A stretch of 64,000 nt of DNA from an uncultured Alteromonadaceae bacterium (GTDB taxonomy: Bacteria > Pseudomonadota > Gammaproteobacteria > Enterobacterales > Alteromonadaceae). Made by a program: the position numbers and the translations under genes. Within the stretch, counting starts at the first letter, position 1; every line of letters begins with the position of its first letter. This document shows, one piece after another, positions 9,041 to 17,225 of this stretch. The notes beneath the pieces are model-generated. The model did not search any database. It was not told the DNA's origin and saw only the letters and a list, made by a program, of their open reading frames with translations. Location: NCBI GenBank assembly GCA_947494925.1, contig CANLWS010000004.1:186001-250000 (forward strand). The letters are read 5' to 3'.

Positions 9041-9335
9041 TATTTTTTAAAACTACTTCAAATAAAATAATCGATAATAATACCAGGCTTATTCATTATG
9101 GAAAACAAATATATCTATTCTCTGCCCCAAACTCGCTGACGCTAGTTACTGAATTAAAAAGAATTTTGGTTCGTAATCAAACTTCACTATTTCCGATAGC
9201 TCTCCGTATTCGAGTAGGAGCGCAAAAGATTGCAGTCCTAGCACACTTCTTCGATGCGCTAGATGCCCAGCCAGCATGTGCCTCTAGCAATTGCTATTAG
9301 CAGTAAAGAATTGCCATGAACAGCTAGACCAGCCA
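9041..9335. other. Intergenic gap between methyltransferase and hipA
   Basis: About 295 bases, A+T-rich near the methyltransferase start (probable promoter for that gene) and more mixed toward hipA. A plus-strand frame stays open through 9300 but has no in-frame start within the gap and is not recognisable as a protein, so I do not call it. It may be decayed sequence at the island edge. Confidence 0.35.
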
Positions 9336-10619
9336 CTAAAGCTTGCTCACCGATAGCACCCCTTCCGCTATCTGCTCTCCAGTGGTTTGGATGAAATGTT
9401 CATCTGCATCGGCAAACGCTAGGTTAATTGCTTGTTCAAGGCTTTGGTGAATACTGTTAATACCCGCTAAAGCCGTATCCTGATCCATGCCTGTTTTTTT
9501 GGCATGTTGCTCCCAATGGCGCTGTTGAATGTCATGCCATACATAGTGGCTGTTCTTTGACATTACGCGCATCGCCATCCTGAGTTGTCGGCGTTTGAAT
9601 TGGTCCTTAATCGGGTGAACGGACATGACGTCATACAGTGGTGTTAACCAATAGCCAGTATGATCGATATACACGCTGAAGTTTTTGCCGTGACCATCAA
9701 TGCCCATTAACAACCAGTAGACATATTGCGCCAGAAAGAACTCTAATAAGTCTTCATCACCGTTATTACCAAAACGAAGTAGCTGTGATATTTTCTGGGC
9801 ACCCGGACCACCATTGGCTTCATATTTCGACTGGCCTGTCATGCCGGTGGCCTGACACATGTCTTCCTGTGTCAAACGATACAACAGGCCATCTCCCCCA
9901 TATTGTCTGTCAAAGCGTTCGACGACCAGGACTTTCTGGCCATCGAATACCTTGATGTCTGCCTGTGCCATCTTAAAATTCAGATGGTGAAGTAGCCGCA
10001 AGCAAAACCATTCGTTATCGACACTGTTATTGAAATCGAGCCCACTACCTAAATTATTCAATGGCAATTTAAAGATATGCGAGGTCGCCGTAGTACCGAC
10101 CGGCTGATGCCAGCGGCCGTCATAGTAGGTAAGCGCTGTCTTCTCCTGAGCACCGGCAAGGGATATCCTGAACACATCATCGTCATCCATTCCCAGTGTT
10201 CTGCGACTGGCTGTATTGCGCAGGTGGTCGGCAACCTCCTGTTCATTCATTGGCTTCAACGTCATATCGCCCATCCCCTCTACCGGCTCCTGGGTCAAAG
10301 ACAATGAGCCGACGCAATCTCGCCCAATCTCACTGAGCAAATCCATGGTATCGGTGGAATAAGCCCCCACTCTATCGACGATCAACTTGCGGATCTCTGT
10401 ATCATCCGGCAGTAAGTTATCGAAATAAAAACGCACAACGTCGCCTGTATGCCGCTGCTTCGTCAGCGGCATTGATAGACTGATTGGGTGGCTGTCACCG
10501 CTTGTTAGCCACGCATCGTGATAGGTGAAAGCGTGAGTCGCGCCTTTGCGCTCCAGTGTGCCCACATGACGTCCGTTAATGCCGACGTGTAGCTGGTTAG
10601 TCTTACGTCTTCTCGCCAT
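9336..10619 (-). CDS. hipA: HipA-family serine/threonine kinase toxin
   Basis: A 427-residue HipA-like kinase. The SLAGAQEKTALT segment corresponds to the HipA region carrying the ATP loop and autophosphorylated serine; VERFDRQ, QEDMCQATG, GIDGHGKNFSVY (catalytic Asp/Asn region) and TPLYDVMS follow in family order. E. coli HipA phosphorylates GltX, blocks charging of tRNA-Glu and induces persistence; other HipA-type kinases have different tRNA synthetase targets, so the target here is unknown. Its start codon overlaps the hipB stop by one base, giving tight coupling of antitoxin and toxin. The pair sits between the restriction island and gcvP. Confidence 0.92.
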   Translation of the reverse strand: MARRRKTNQLHVGINGRHVGTLERKGATHAFTYHDAWLTSGDSHPISLSMPLTKQRHTGDVVRFYFDNLLPDDTEIRKLIVDRVGAYSTDTMDLLSEIGRDCVGSLSLTQEPVEGMGDMTLKPMNEQEVADHLRNTASRRTLGMDDDDVFRISLAGAQEKTALTYYDGRWHQPVGTTATSHIFKLPLNNLGSGLDFNNSVDNEWFCLRLLHHLNFKMAQADIKVFDGQKVLVVERFDRQYGGDGLLYRLTQEDMCQATGMTGQSKYEANGGPGAQKISQLLRFGNNGDEDLLEFFLAQYVYWLLMGIDGHGKNFSVYIDHTGYWLTPLYDVMSVHPIKDQFKRRQLRMAMRVMSKNSHYVWHDIQQRHWEQHAKKTGMDQDTALAGINSIHQSLEQAINLAFADADEHFIQTTGEQIAEGVLSVSKL

Positions 10620-11005
10620 TACTTTTTCCTATCCGGACGTGCAGTAACAATGGCTGGCTTTTTTACACCGGTTCCGGCACCTCTGGCGAGATTAAATTTG
10701 GTTGGTGTCTCGCCCACTGCATTGGTATTCGGTATATCCCGACCTGTCCGGCCGTATTTTGCGGCAGGTTGTTTGTGATCGCTAGTTTGCCCATTTGTGC
10801 CGGTGGCCATGTCTATTTGCACATCGAGTATCTTAAGTACTGCCATGACAGTGCCAAACGCAACACTGGACGGATCATTCTCAAGCTTTGAGACAAAACG
10901 TTGGTCTTTGCCTATTTTTTTCGCTAATTGTTGCTGCGACCATCTCAGCGCTTTGCGAGTAGACGCAATGTAGTGCCCAACGTCGTTTGGTGTCGTCATT
11001 TTCAT
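10619..11005 (-). CDS. hipB: HipB-family antitoxin, XRE helix-turn-helix
   Basis: A 128-residue protein. Residues ~8-65 form an XRE/Cro helix-turn-helix: IASTRKALRWSQQQLAKKIG, then QRFVSKLEND and a hydrophobic helix VMAVLKILDVQ. The remaining ~60 residues are polar and Lys/Gly/Thr-rich, probably disordered, making the protein longer than the 88-residue E. coli HipB. HipB binds and neutralises HipA and represses the operon. Two HipB-type operators lie just upstream (11019-11062), supporting autoregulation. Confidence 0.88.
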   Translation of the reverse strand: MKMTTPNDVGHYIASTRKALRWSQQQLAKKIGKDQRFVSKLENDPSSVAFGTVMAVLKILDVQIDMATGTNGQTSDHKQPAAKYGRTGRDIPNTNAVGETPTKFNLARGAGTGVKKPAIVTARPDRKK

Positions 11006-11018
11006 AATGCTTGCTCAA

Positions 11019-11062
11019 TATTCTCTAAAACGAATAAAACAAAATATACGCTTTATTGAATA
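11019..11062. promoter_or_regulatory. Two HipB-type operators upstream of hipBA
   Basis: At 11019-11036 the sequence TATTC-N8-GAATA is a perfect inverted repeat with the 8-base spacer known for the E. coli HipB operator (TATCC-N8-GGATA). A second copy, TATAC-N8-GAATA, lies at 11045-11062, 26 bases away. Both lie in the promoter region before the hipB ATG (11005). The half-site bases differ from E. coli by one position in each arm. Binding is inferred. Confidence 0.65.
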
Positions 11063-11095
11063 ATTTGCAATATGCTGTATAAGGAATATATTTTG

Positions 11096-11440
11096 GGGAC
11101 AAGATTCCTGCCTTTGCGGGAATGACGGGAGTCATGGGAGTGACGTAGGGCGGAGCGCCTCGGAAATGGCGCAGGACGGAACGCTTCAGGAATGACGCGT
11201 TGTTTTGTCATCTCCATATGCCAGCACCCCGTCATCTCCGAATGCCTTTGTCGGAGATTTGTTTGAGTCACGTGTATATAGATTCCCGCTACTGCGTAAC
11301 GCACCAAAGAGCGCTTCGGGAATGACGTTAGGTGTCGGATTTCGGGAATGACGCAGAGCGGAGCGCCTCGGGAATGACGGGGGTCGAGGGAATGACCAGA
11401 GCTGGGAGATTGACGGAACACCTGCAATGACAGGCGTTCC
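11096..11440. repeat. Cluster of short dispersed repeats downstream of gcvP
   Basis: The gap between hipB and gcvP is filled with variants of a unit ending CGGGAATGACG, several following one another. Two recognisable modules occur elsewhere in the window. Module A, CGTCATCTCCGAA...TCGGAGAT (11230-11258), recurs at 17106-17136 and 24097-24127. Module B (11281-11328), containing ACTGCGTAACGCACCAAAGA, recurs inverted at 24313-24360 and partly at 22849-22880. The open frames that cross this area are repeat-derived and not called as genes. Confidence 0.75.
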
Positions 11441-11456
11441 ATCAGTGACGGCTACC

Positions 11457-14357
11457 TTACTCTTCCCTGTACGAATCAATATCCGGGCAGGAACATACCA
11501 GGTTTCTATCGCCCCAAACGTCGTCGATACGGTTGACGCTTGGCCAGAATTTGTTTCTGGCAACCGCTTCCACTGGGTAGGCGGCGAGTTGTCTGTCGTA
11601 GCTGCGATTCCAGTCGCTGTCGCAGATATCGTCCAGTGTGTGGGGTGCGTTGTGCAGTGGGTTGTCTGCGCTGTCCCACTCACCGCTTTCCACTTTGGCG
11701 ATTTCTTCTCTGATGCAGATCATGGCCTCGATGAATCTGTCCAGTTCAGCTTTAGCTTCTGATTCGGTCGGTTCAATCATCAGCGTGCCGGCTACCGGGA
11801 AGCTCATTGTTGGTGCGTGGAAACCGTAATCGTTGAGGCGTTTTGCCACGTCCATTTCGGTAACGCCGCTTGCTTCTTTGAGAGGACGCAAGTCGATAAT
11901 ACATTCGTGGGCCACACGGTCGTTTCTGCCTTTGTATAGCACGTCGTAGTGACCGTCGAGCTTCTTAGCGATGTAGTTGGCACTGAGCATGGCCACTTCG
12001 GTGGCTTTTTTCAGGCCTTCGCTGCCCATCATTTTGACGTACATATAGCTGATTGGCAAAATCGATGCGCTGCCCCAAGGTGCAGCAGATACTGCGCCGT
12101 TACCAGCAGTTGTGTTGCCTGTGTCTACCACGTTGTGGTTTGGCAGGAAGGGTTCCAGGTGGCTTTTCACGCCAATAGGTCCCATGCCCGGGCCGCCGCC
12201 TCCGTGAGGAATGCAGAAGGTTTTGTGTAAGTTCAGGTGCGATACGTCAGAGCCGATAAAGCCAGGTGAAGTCACACCTACCTGCGCATTCATGTTGGCG
12301 CCGTCCATGTAAACCTGTCCGCCAAACTCGTGCACTATGTCACAGATCTCGCGGATAGTTTCTTCGTATACACCATGTGTAGACGGGTAAGTGATCATGG
12401 CGCAAGACAGGTTGTCAGCCACTTCTGCGGCTTTAGCGCGCAGGTCATCCAAATCGATGTTACCGTTTTTATCACACTCAACTACCACGACTTTCAGGCT
12501 GACCATCTGGGCTGATGCCGGGTTGGTGCCGTGGGCAGAGCTTGGGATCAAGCACACATTGCGGTGACCTTCGCCGCGGCTTTCGTGATAACGTTTGATA
12601 GCGATCAGGCCCGCATATTCGCCCTGTGCACCTGAGTTAGGCTGCATAGAAAGCGCATCGTAGCCGGTAATATCAATCAGCCATTCGCTCAGCTCATCAA
12701 TCATTTGCTTGTAGCCTTGCGCCTGTTCAAGTGGCGCGAAGGGGTGAAGTTTGCCAAATTCTGGCCAGGTAACCGGGATCATCTCAGCCGTAGCATTCAG
12801 TTTCATGGTGCAAGAACCCAGTGAAATCATCGAATGGTTTAGCGCCAGGTCTTTGTCTTCCAGAGATTTGATATAACGCAGCATTTCAGTTTCTGACTGG
12901 TAGCTGTTGAATACTTCATGGGTCAGGATGTCGCTGGTACGCACTAAATCAGCAGGAATAGACTGACTACCCTCAGCAGTAATGCTGGCATCAAATGCAT
13001 CGATATCCAGTTCCAAGGTGTCCCCGGCAAAGGCTTTAAACAGCTTCTGCAGGTCATCACGGTTGGTGGTTTCGTCCAGGCTGATACCCAGTGCACCGTC
13101 CAGCTCAGAACGCAAATTCAGACCGCTTTTTAGTGCAGCAGCCACGATTGTGTCTTTCTTGTCGCCCACTTCTACGGTGATGGTGTCGAACCAGCTGTTA
13201 TGACGCAGTGCGAAACCAGCTTTTTGCAAGCCAGTAGCTAAAATATCAGTTAAACGGTTGATACGTGAGGCGATGGTTTTCAGGCCGTCAGGACCATGAT
13301 ACACCGCATAAAAAGATGCCATGTTGGCCAGCAATACCTGCGCAGTACAGATGTTGGAGTTGGCTTTTTCACGGCGGATATGTTGCTCACGGGTTTGCAA
13401 TGCCATACGCAGCGCCGGGCGACCACGGGTGTCTTTAGACACTCCGATAATTCTGCCAGGCAGTGAACGCTTGTATGAATCGCGAGTAGCGAAGAAGGCC
13501 GCGTGTGGACCACCATAACCCATGGGCACACCAAAACGTTGTGCAGAGCCCAAGACCACATCAGCGCCCATTTCGCCCGGTGATTTTAACAGCACCAAGC
13601 TCATGATGTCGGCTGCGACCGCCACTATGCCTTTATTGGCCTGCACACCGGCAATGATGTCGGTCAAGTCTACGATTTCACCTGTGCTGCCAGGGTACTG
13701 TAATAATGCACCGAAGATATCCTGATTTGGCGCGTCTTCTGCCTTGCCAACCATGACTTCAAAACCGAACATTTCTGCACGGGTCTGGATCACGTTTAAC
13801 GTTTGTGGATGAACATTGTCAGCCACAAAATAGGTATTTGATTTTTTGTTTTTGGATACACGTTTGGCCAGCCCCATGGCTTCGGCAGCAGCAGTGGCTT
13901 CATCCAGCAAAGACGCAGACGCTAGCTCAAGTCCGGTTAAATCGATGGTCACCTGCTGGAAGTTCAGCAATGCCTGCAAGCGGCCCTGGGCAATTTCTGG
14001 CTGATAAGGTGTGTAAGCTGTGTACCAACCCGGGTTTTCCAGCACGTTGCGCAAGATAACGTTTGGCGTCAGTGTGTCGCTGTAACCCATGCCGATAAAA
14101 GAACGGTTAACAGTATTTTTGCTTGCCACACTTTTCAGGTATGCCAGTGCGTCAGCTTCGGTCTGGCTTTCGCCGACTTTCAGCGATTCAGGTAAACGGA
14201 TCCCTTCTGGCACCGTTTGTTGCATTAAATCATCCAGAGAAGTGGCACCGACAAATTCCAGCATATCGGCCATTTCGTTTTCACCGGGGCCGATATGGCG
14301 ACGGACGAAATCTTGTTTTTGCTCTAGTTGAGCCAATGAAAAGCTTGCGTGTGACAT
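11457..14357 (-). CDS. gcvP: Glycine dehydrogenase (decarboxylating), glycine cleavage P protein
   Basis: A 966-residue single-chain P protein. It uses PLP to decarboxylate glycine and passes the aminomethyl group to the lipoyl arm of GcvH. It begins in the family-typical way with [12 protein letters not shown]. The PLP lysine lies in the [18 protein letters not shown] motif (about 690-710), and the [11 protein letters not shown] and [13 protein letters not shown] motifs are present. Length matches E. coli GcvP (957). It is the last gene of gcvT-gcvH-gcvP; a 183-base gap containing a strong hairpin separates it from gcvH. Confidence 0.98.
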   Translation of the reverse strand: MSHASFSLAQLEQKQDFVRRHIGPGENEMADMLEFVGATSLDDLMQQTVPEGIRLPESLKVGESQTEADALAYLKSVASKNTVNRSFIGMGYSDTLTPNVILRNVLENPGWYTAYTPYQPEIAQGRLQALLNFQQVTIDLTGLELASASLLDEATAAAEAMGLAKRVSKNKKSNTYFVADNVHPQTLNVIQTRAEMFGFEVMVGKAEDAPNQDIFGALLQYPGSTGEIVDLTDIIAGVQANKGIVAVAADIMSLVLLKSPGEMGADVVLGSAQRFGVPMGYGGPHAAFFATRDSYKRSLPGRIIGVSKDTRGRPALRMALQTREQHIRREKANSNICTAQVLLANMASFYAVYHGPDGLKTIASRINRLTDILATGLQKAGFALRHNSWFDTITVEVGDKKDTIVAAALKSGLNLRSELDGALGISLDETTNRDDLQKLFKAFAGDTLELDIDAFDASITAEGSQSIPADLVRTSDILTHEVFNSYQSETEMLRYIKSLEDKDLALNHSMISLGSCTMKLNATAEMIPVTWPEFGKLHPFAPLEQAQGYKQMIDELSEWLIDITGYDALSMQPNSGAQGEYAGLIAIKRYHESRGEGHRNVCLIPSSAHGTNPASAQMVSLKVVVVECDKNGNIDLDDLRAKAAEVADNLSCAMITYPSTHGVYEETIREICDIVHEFGGQVYMDGANMNAQVGVTSPGFIGSDVSHLNLHKTFCIPHGGGGPGMGPIGVKSHLEPFLPNHNVVDTGNTTAGNGAVSAAPWGSASILPISYMYVKMMGSEGLKKATEVAMLSANYIAKKLDGHYDVLYKGRNDRVAHECIIDLRPLKEASGVTEMDVAKRLNDYGFHAPTMSFPVAGTLMIEPTESEAKAELDRFIEAMICIREEIAKVESGEWDSADNPLHNAPHTLDDICDSDWNRSYDRQLAAYPVEAVARNKFWPSVNRIDDVWGDRNLVCSCPDIDSYREE

Positions 14358-14456
14358 AGTTTTTGTTGCCTGAGTTTTTGTTGCCTGGAGACTGGGTTAA
14401 CGAATACACGAAGCCAGCCCAGTGACGGCGATATTAACGACAGTTTGGGTATAAAG

Positions 14457-14524
14457 GGTCGATAAATGGGGTCAGAGCCGGTTTAAGTTGGAGTTTAAAT
14501 CGGCTCTGACCCCATTTATCGACC
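14457..14524. repeat. REP-like perfect inverted repeat inside the gcv operon
   Basis: Arms at 14457-14480 and 14501-14524 are exact 24-base reverse complements with a 20-base loop; the core is GGGGTCAGAGCCG/CGGCTCTGACCCC. Inside the loop, TTTAA and TTAAA can extend the stem. The GGGGTCAGAG core is familiar from REP-type palindromes of proteobacteria. In the transcript it would form a very stable hairpin between gcvH and gcvP, with no T-run, so it is more likely to affect mRNA stability or attenuate than to terminate fully. Confidence 0.85.
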
Positions 14525-14540
14525 TGACCTCAATTAAAGC

Positions 14541-14930
14541 CTATTCTTCTTCGATTGATGCGCCGTAGCCTTCTGCGTCTAGCAAGGCTTCAACTTCGCT
14601 TTCATCTTCTGCTTTGACTTTAAACAACCAGCCATCGCCGAAGGCATCAGAGTTAACCAACTCTGGTGAGTCTTCCAGCTCTTCGTTGACTTCAAGCACT
14701 TCGCCACTGATTGGAGCATAGACATCTGATGCAGCTTTAACCGACTCGGCAACAGCAACATCGTCGCCAGCAGCTATTTCATCGCCAACGTCAGGTAATT
14801 CTACAAAGACCATGTCGCCAAGTAATTCTTGTGCATGCTCTGTGATCCCTACTGTAAACACACCGTCGCCTTCGGGACGCACCCACTCGTGAGTTGATGC
14901 ATAACGTAGTTCTTTTGGAATATTGCTCAT
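14541..14930 (-). CDS. gcvH: Glycine cleavage system H protein
   Basis: A 129-residue H protein, the standard length. The lipoylated lysine lies in [20 protein letters not shown] (K about residue 65). It carries the aminomethyl intermediate from GcvP to GcvT and is reoxidised by lipoamide dehydrogenase. The C-terminus ends in a run of acidic residues (YGASIEEE). It lies 43 bases after gcvT and is clearly co-transcribed with it. Confidence 0.98.
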   Translation of the reverse strand: MSNIPKELRYASTHEWVRPEGDGVFTVGITEHAQELLGDMVFVELPDVGDEIAAGDDVAVAESVKAASDVYAPISGEVLEVNEELEDSPELVNSDAFGDGWLFKVKAEDESEVEALLDAEGYGASIEEE

Positions 14931-14973
14931 AGTTAGTTCCTAATTAATTATCTGATGTAATTTTACAAAGGGT

Positions 14974-16053
14974 TTAGAGAACGCTTTTGCCGTTTCGCAC
15001 AAAGCTCGGTTTGACTACATTTACTGTAACCCACTTTTTGCGCATTTCCACTTCAGCGGTCAGGTCTTTAGTAGCTGGCACACGTGCCATCGCAATACTG
15101 TGGCCTAAAGTTGGTGAGAAAGTTCCCGAAGTGATTACCCCTTCCCCTTCGCCAACACGGACTTTCTGGCCAGCACGCAGTACGCCTTTTTCTGTCATGA
15201 CCAGACCCACCAGCTTGTCGGTCACACTGCGGTTCAATTCTTCCAATGCATCACGACCAACAAAATCACGCTCTGACGGCTCCCAGGTCACTGTCCAACC
15301 CATATTGGCAGACAAAGGCGAAATCGTTTCGTCCATGTCCTGACCGTAAAGGTTCATGCCAGCTTCAAGACGCAAAGTATCACGGGCACCCAGTCCACAA
15401 GGTGTTACGCCAGCGTCTAACAATTGTTGCCAGAATTCAGCGGCCTGGGCTTCAGGTACCATTATTTCGTAGCCAGTCTCGCCTGTGTAACCAGTTGTCG
15501 CGATGAACAAGTCTTCTGCTTGAACACCGAAGAAAGGCTTCATGCCTTCAACCGCTTCTTTTTGTGCGGCTGAAAACAGGGTCGCTGCTTTGGTTTTTGA
15601 GTTTGGCCCCTGCACTGCAATCATGGCAAATTCAGGACGTTCGGTGATGGTCACGTCAAAGCCTTCGGCTTTACTGTTCAACCAGTTCATGTCTTTTTCA
15701 CGGGTCGCAGAGTTCACAACCAAACGATAATTGGTCGCGTCAAAGTGATACACGATCAGGTCATCTACTACACCGCCCGTTTCATTCAACATGCCGCTAT
15801 ACAAGGCTTTACCCACCTGAGACAACTTGGCTACGTCGTTGCTGAGCAAGTAACGCAGATAGTCTTTGGCATGGGGGCCTTTGACGTCAACAATAGTCAT
15901 GTGAGACACATCAAACATACCCGCGTCCTGGCGGACTGCGTGGTGTTCTTCGATTTGAGAACCATAGTTAATTGGCATTTCCCAGCCGTGAAAATCTACC
16001 ATTTTTGCACCGGATTCCAGGTGCTTGGCATGCAGGACAGTTGTATTGGTCAT
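14974..16053 (-). CDS. gcvT: Aminomethyltransferase, glycine cleavage T protein
   Basis: A 359-residue T protein that releases ammonia from aminomethyl-GcvH and forms 5,10-methylene-tetrahydrofolate. Motifs include [20 protein letters not shown] at the N-terminus, MFDVSHM, the [11 protein letters not shown] folate-site segment and [20 protein letters not shown]. First gene of gcvTHP; its promoter region is shared with the divergent LysR gene at 16205. I looked for a glycine riboswitch in the ~150-base leader and saw none. Confidence 0.98.
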   Translation of the reverse strand: MTNTTVLHAKHLESGAKMVDFHGWEMPINYGSQIEEHHAVRQDAGMFDVSHMTIVDVKGPHAKDYLRYLLSNDVAKLSQVGKALYSGMLNETGGVVDDLIVYHFDATNYRLVVNSATREKDMNWLNSKAEGFDVTITERPEFAMIAVQGPNSKTKAATLFSAAQKEAVEGMKPFFGVQAEDLFIATTGYTGETGYEIMVPEAQAAEFWQQLLDAGVTPCGLGARDTLRLEAGMNLYGQDMDETISPLSANMGWTVTWEPSERDFVGRDALEELNRSVTDKLVGLVMTEKGVLRAGQKVRVGEGEGVITSGTFSPTLGHSIAMARVPATKDLTAEVEMRKKWVTVNVVKPSFVRNGKSVL

Positions 16054-16204
16054 GTAGGGTGACTCGAGTGATAAATTTGCGACAAAGTATAGGTAGCAGT
16101 CTTGTGCAGAACAAATTGAAATAACTAATACTTACATTAACATTTTTTATGTATTAAATTATCAACATCAGAATATTTAATACACAAAGCAGGCTAGCCA
16201 AAGC
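16054..16204. promoter_or_regulatory. Divergent gcvT / LysR-gene control region
   Basis: An A+T-rich 151-base region. An inverted repeat GTATTAAAT (16151-16159) and ATTTAATAC (16175-16183) with a 15-base spacer lies 21 bases before the LysR start. LysR-type regulators commonly bind such T-N11-A-like dyads between their own gene and the divergent target, so this is a plausible operator for control of either or both genes. Confidence 0.5.
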
Positions 16205-17053
16205 ATGAAACAGCTCTCTCTCGACAATCTGCGCAGCCTGGTGGCGGTTATTGAACTGGGAGGTTATGCCAAAGCCGGTGATATGCTTGGTAAGTCGCAA
16301 CCAGCAATCAGTTTGCAGATCAAAAAGCTCGAAGAGCAATTAGGTAAACGGTTGTTCGACAAAGTCGGTCAACGGCAAATTGCCAATCTGGAAGGGCAGC
16401 AGCTTTATCAGCACGCCAAAGCTATGCTGGCCATCAACGACGAAGTATTCAGGCAGTTTGAGCAAAGCGCATTAAGCGGGCGATTACGTTTGGGTATACC
16501 AAGTGAGTTTGCCACCACCCTACTACCTAGCATTATCGGCGAATTCAGCTTGTTGTACCCTGACGTGTCTCTGGAAGTCACCTCTGCATTGAGCCGCTCG
16601 TTGCTGGGTGAAGCCACTACCCATGATTTCGATTTGATCCTGGCGTTGGTAGACCCGGAGCAACCTTCAAAAGGCGAACTGGTGTTGCAAGATGAGCTAG
16701 TATGGGTGGGCGACAAAATGCAGCGTCTGGCAGAGGACAAACTCTCGTTGGTGCTAGCACCCAATGGCTGTGTGTATCGCAGCCGGGTAATTGAAAAACT
16801 CAAACAACAAACCACGTCATGGCGCATTACCTACACCAATGCCGATTTATACGGTTTGATCGCGGCAATAAAACAAGGTTTAGGCGTGACCGCGCTGGCA
16901 AAAAGCAGTGTGCCGAAAGAACTGGATATCATCCGCCACAGGAACCTGCCGAATTTAGGAAAAATTAAAATATGCTTGTTTAATCAGGACACCCAACACC
17001 CGCAAGTCAGCGCCAAACTAACCGAGTTTATCCTGGCAAGGTTGAAAGCCTAG
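16205..17053 (+). CDS. LysR-type transcriptional regulator, divergent from gcvTHP
   Basis: A 282-residue LTTR. The N-terminal winged helix-turn-helix is clear (LRSLVAVIELGGYAKAGDML, then SQPAISLQIKKLEEQLGKRL). The rest is a substrate-binding fold with SGRLRLGIPSEFA. The N-terminal sequence is closer to the LrhA/HexA-like group than to E. coli GcvA. Its position divergent from gcvT suggests it may regulate the glycine cleavage operon, but the effector is unknown. Confidence 0.9.
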   Translation: MKQLSLDNLRSLVAVIELGGYAKAGDMLGKSQPAISLQIKKLEEQLGKRLFDKVGQRQIANLEGQQLYQHAKAMLAINDEVFRQFEQSALSGRLRLGIPSEFATTLLPSIIGEFSLLYPDVSLEVTSALSRSLLGEATTHDFDLILALVDPEQPSKGELVLQDELVWVGDKMQRLAEDKLSLVLAPNGCVYRSRVIEKLKQQTTSWRITYTNADLYGLIAAIKQGLGVTALAKSSVPKELDIIRHRNLPNLGKIKICLFNQDTQHPQVSAKLTEFILARLKA

Positions 17054-17105
17054 TACAGAGATTTTTCTTGCGGCGTCGGGAATCCACGTACTAATGATTC
17101 AAACA

Positions 17106-17136
17106 GATCTCCGACAAAAGTATTCGGAGATGACGG
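17106..17136 (+). repeat. Dispersed repeat, module A
   Basis: AGATCTCCGACAAAAG followed by TATTCGGAGATGACG; ATCTCCGA and TCGGAGAT form a short stem. Nearly identical to 24097-24127 and, inverted, to 11230-11258. It lies between the LysR gene and the large lipoprotein gene (convergent 3' ends). Confidence 0.75.
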
Positions 17137-17225
17137 GAGTTAGAGACTGAGATCACGGAATTGGGGATGAGAGTGGAGATGGCAGATGAGGATGTCTTTG
17201 CATCCTCATCTTTCCAAACAAAGTA

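Noticed and set aside
8908-9300. Plus-strand open frame running out of the methyltransferase gene
   Set aside because: Most of it is antisense to the methyltransferase; the remainder has no in-frame start and no recognisable product.
11096-11440. CRISPR-like array
   Set aside because: Units are irregular in length and sequence with no constant spacer length, and no cas genes are present.
11053-11683. Minus-strand open frames downstream of gcvP
   Set aside because: They are built from the dispersed repeat sequence (or antisense to gcvP) and encode only repeat-derived peptides.
16054-16204. Possible glycine riboswitch upstream of gcvT
   Set aside because: The leader is A+T-rich and lacks the conserved glycine aptamer segments.
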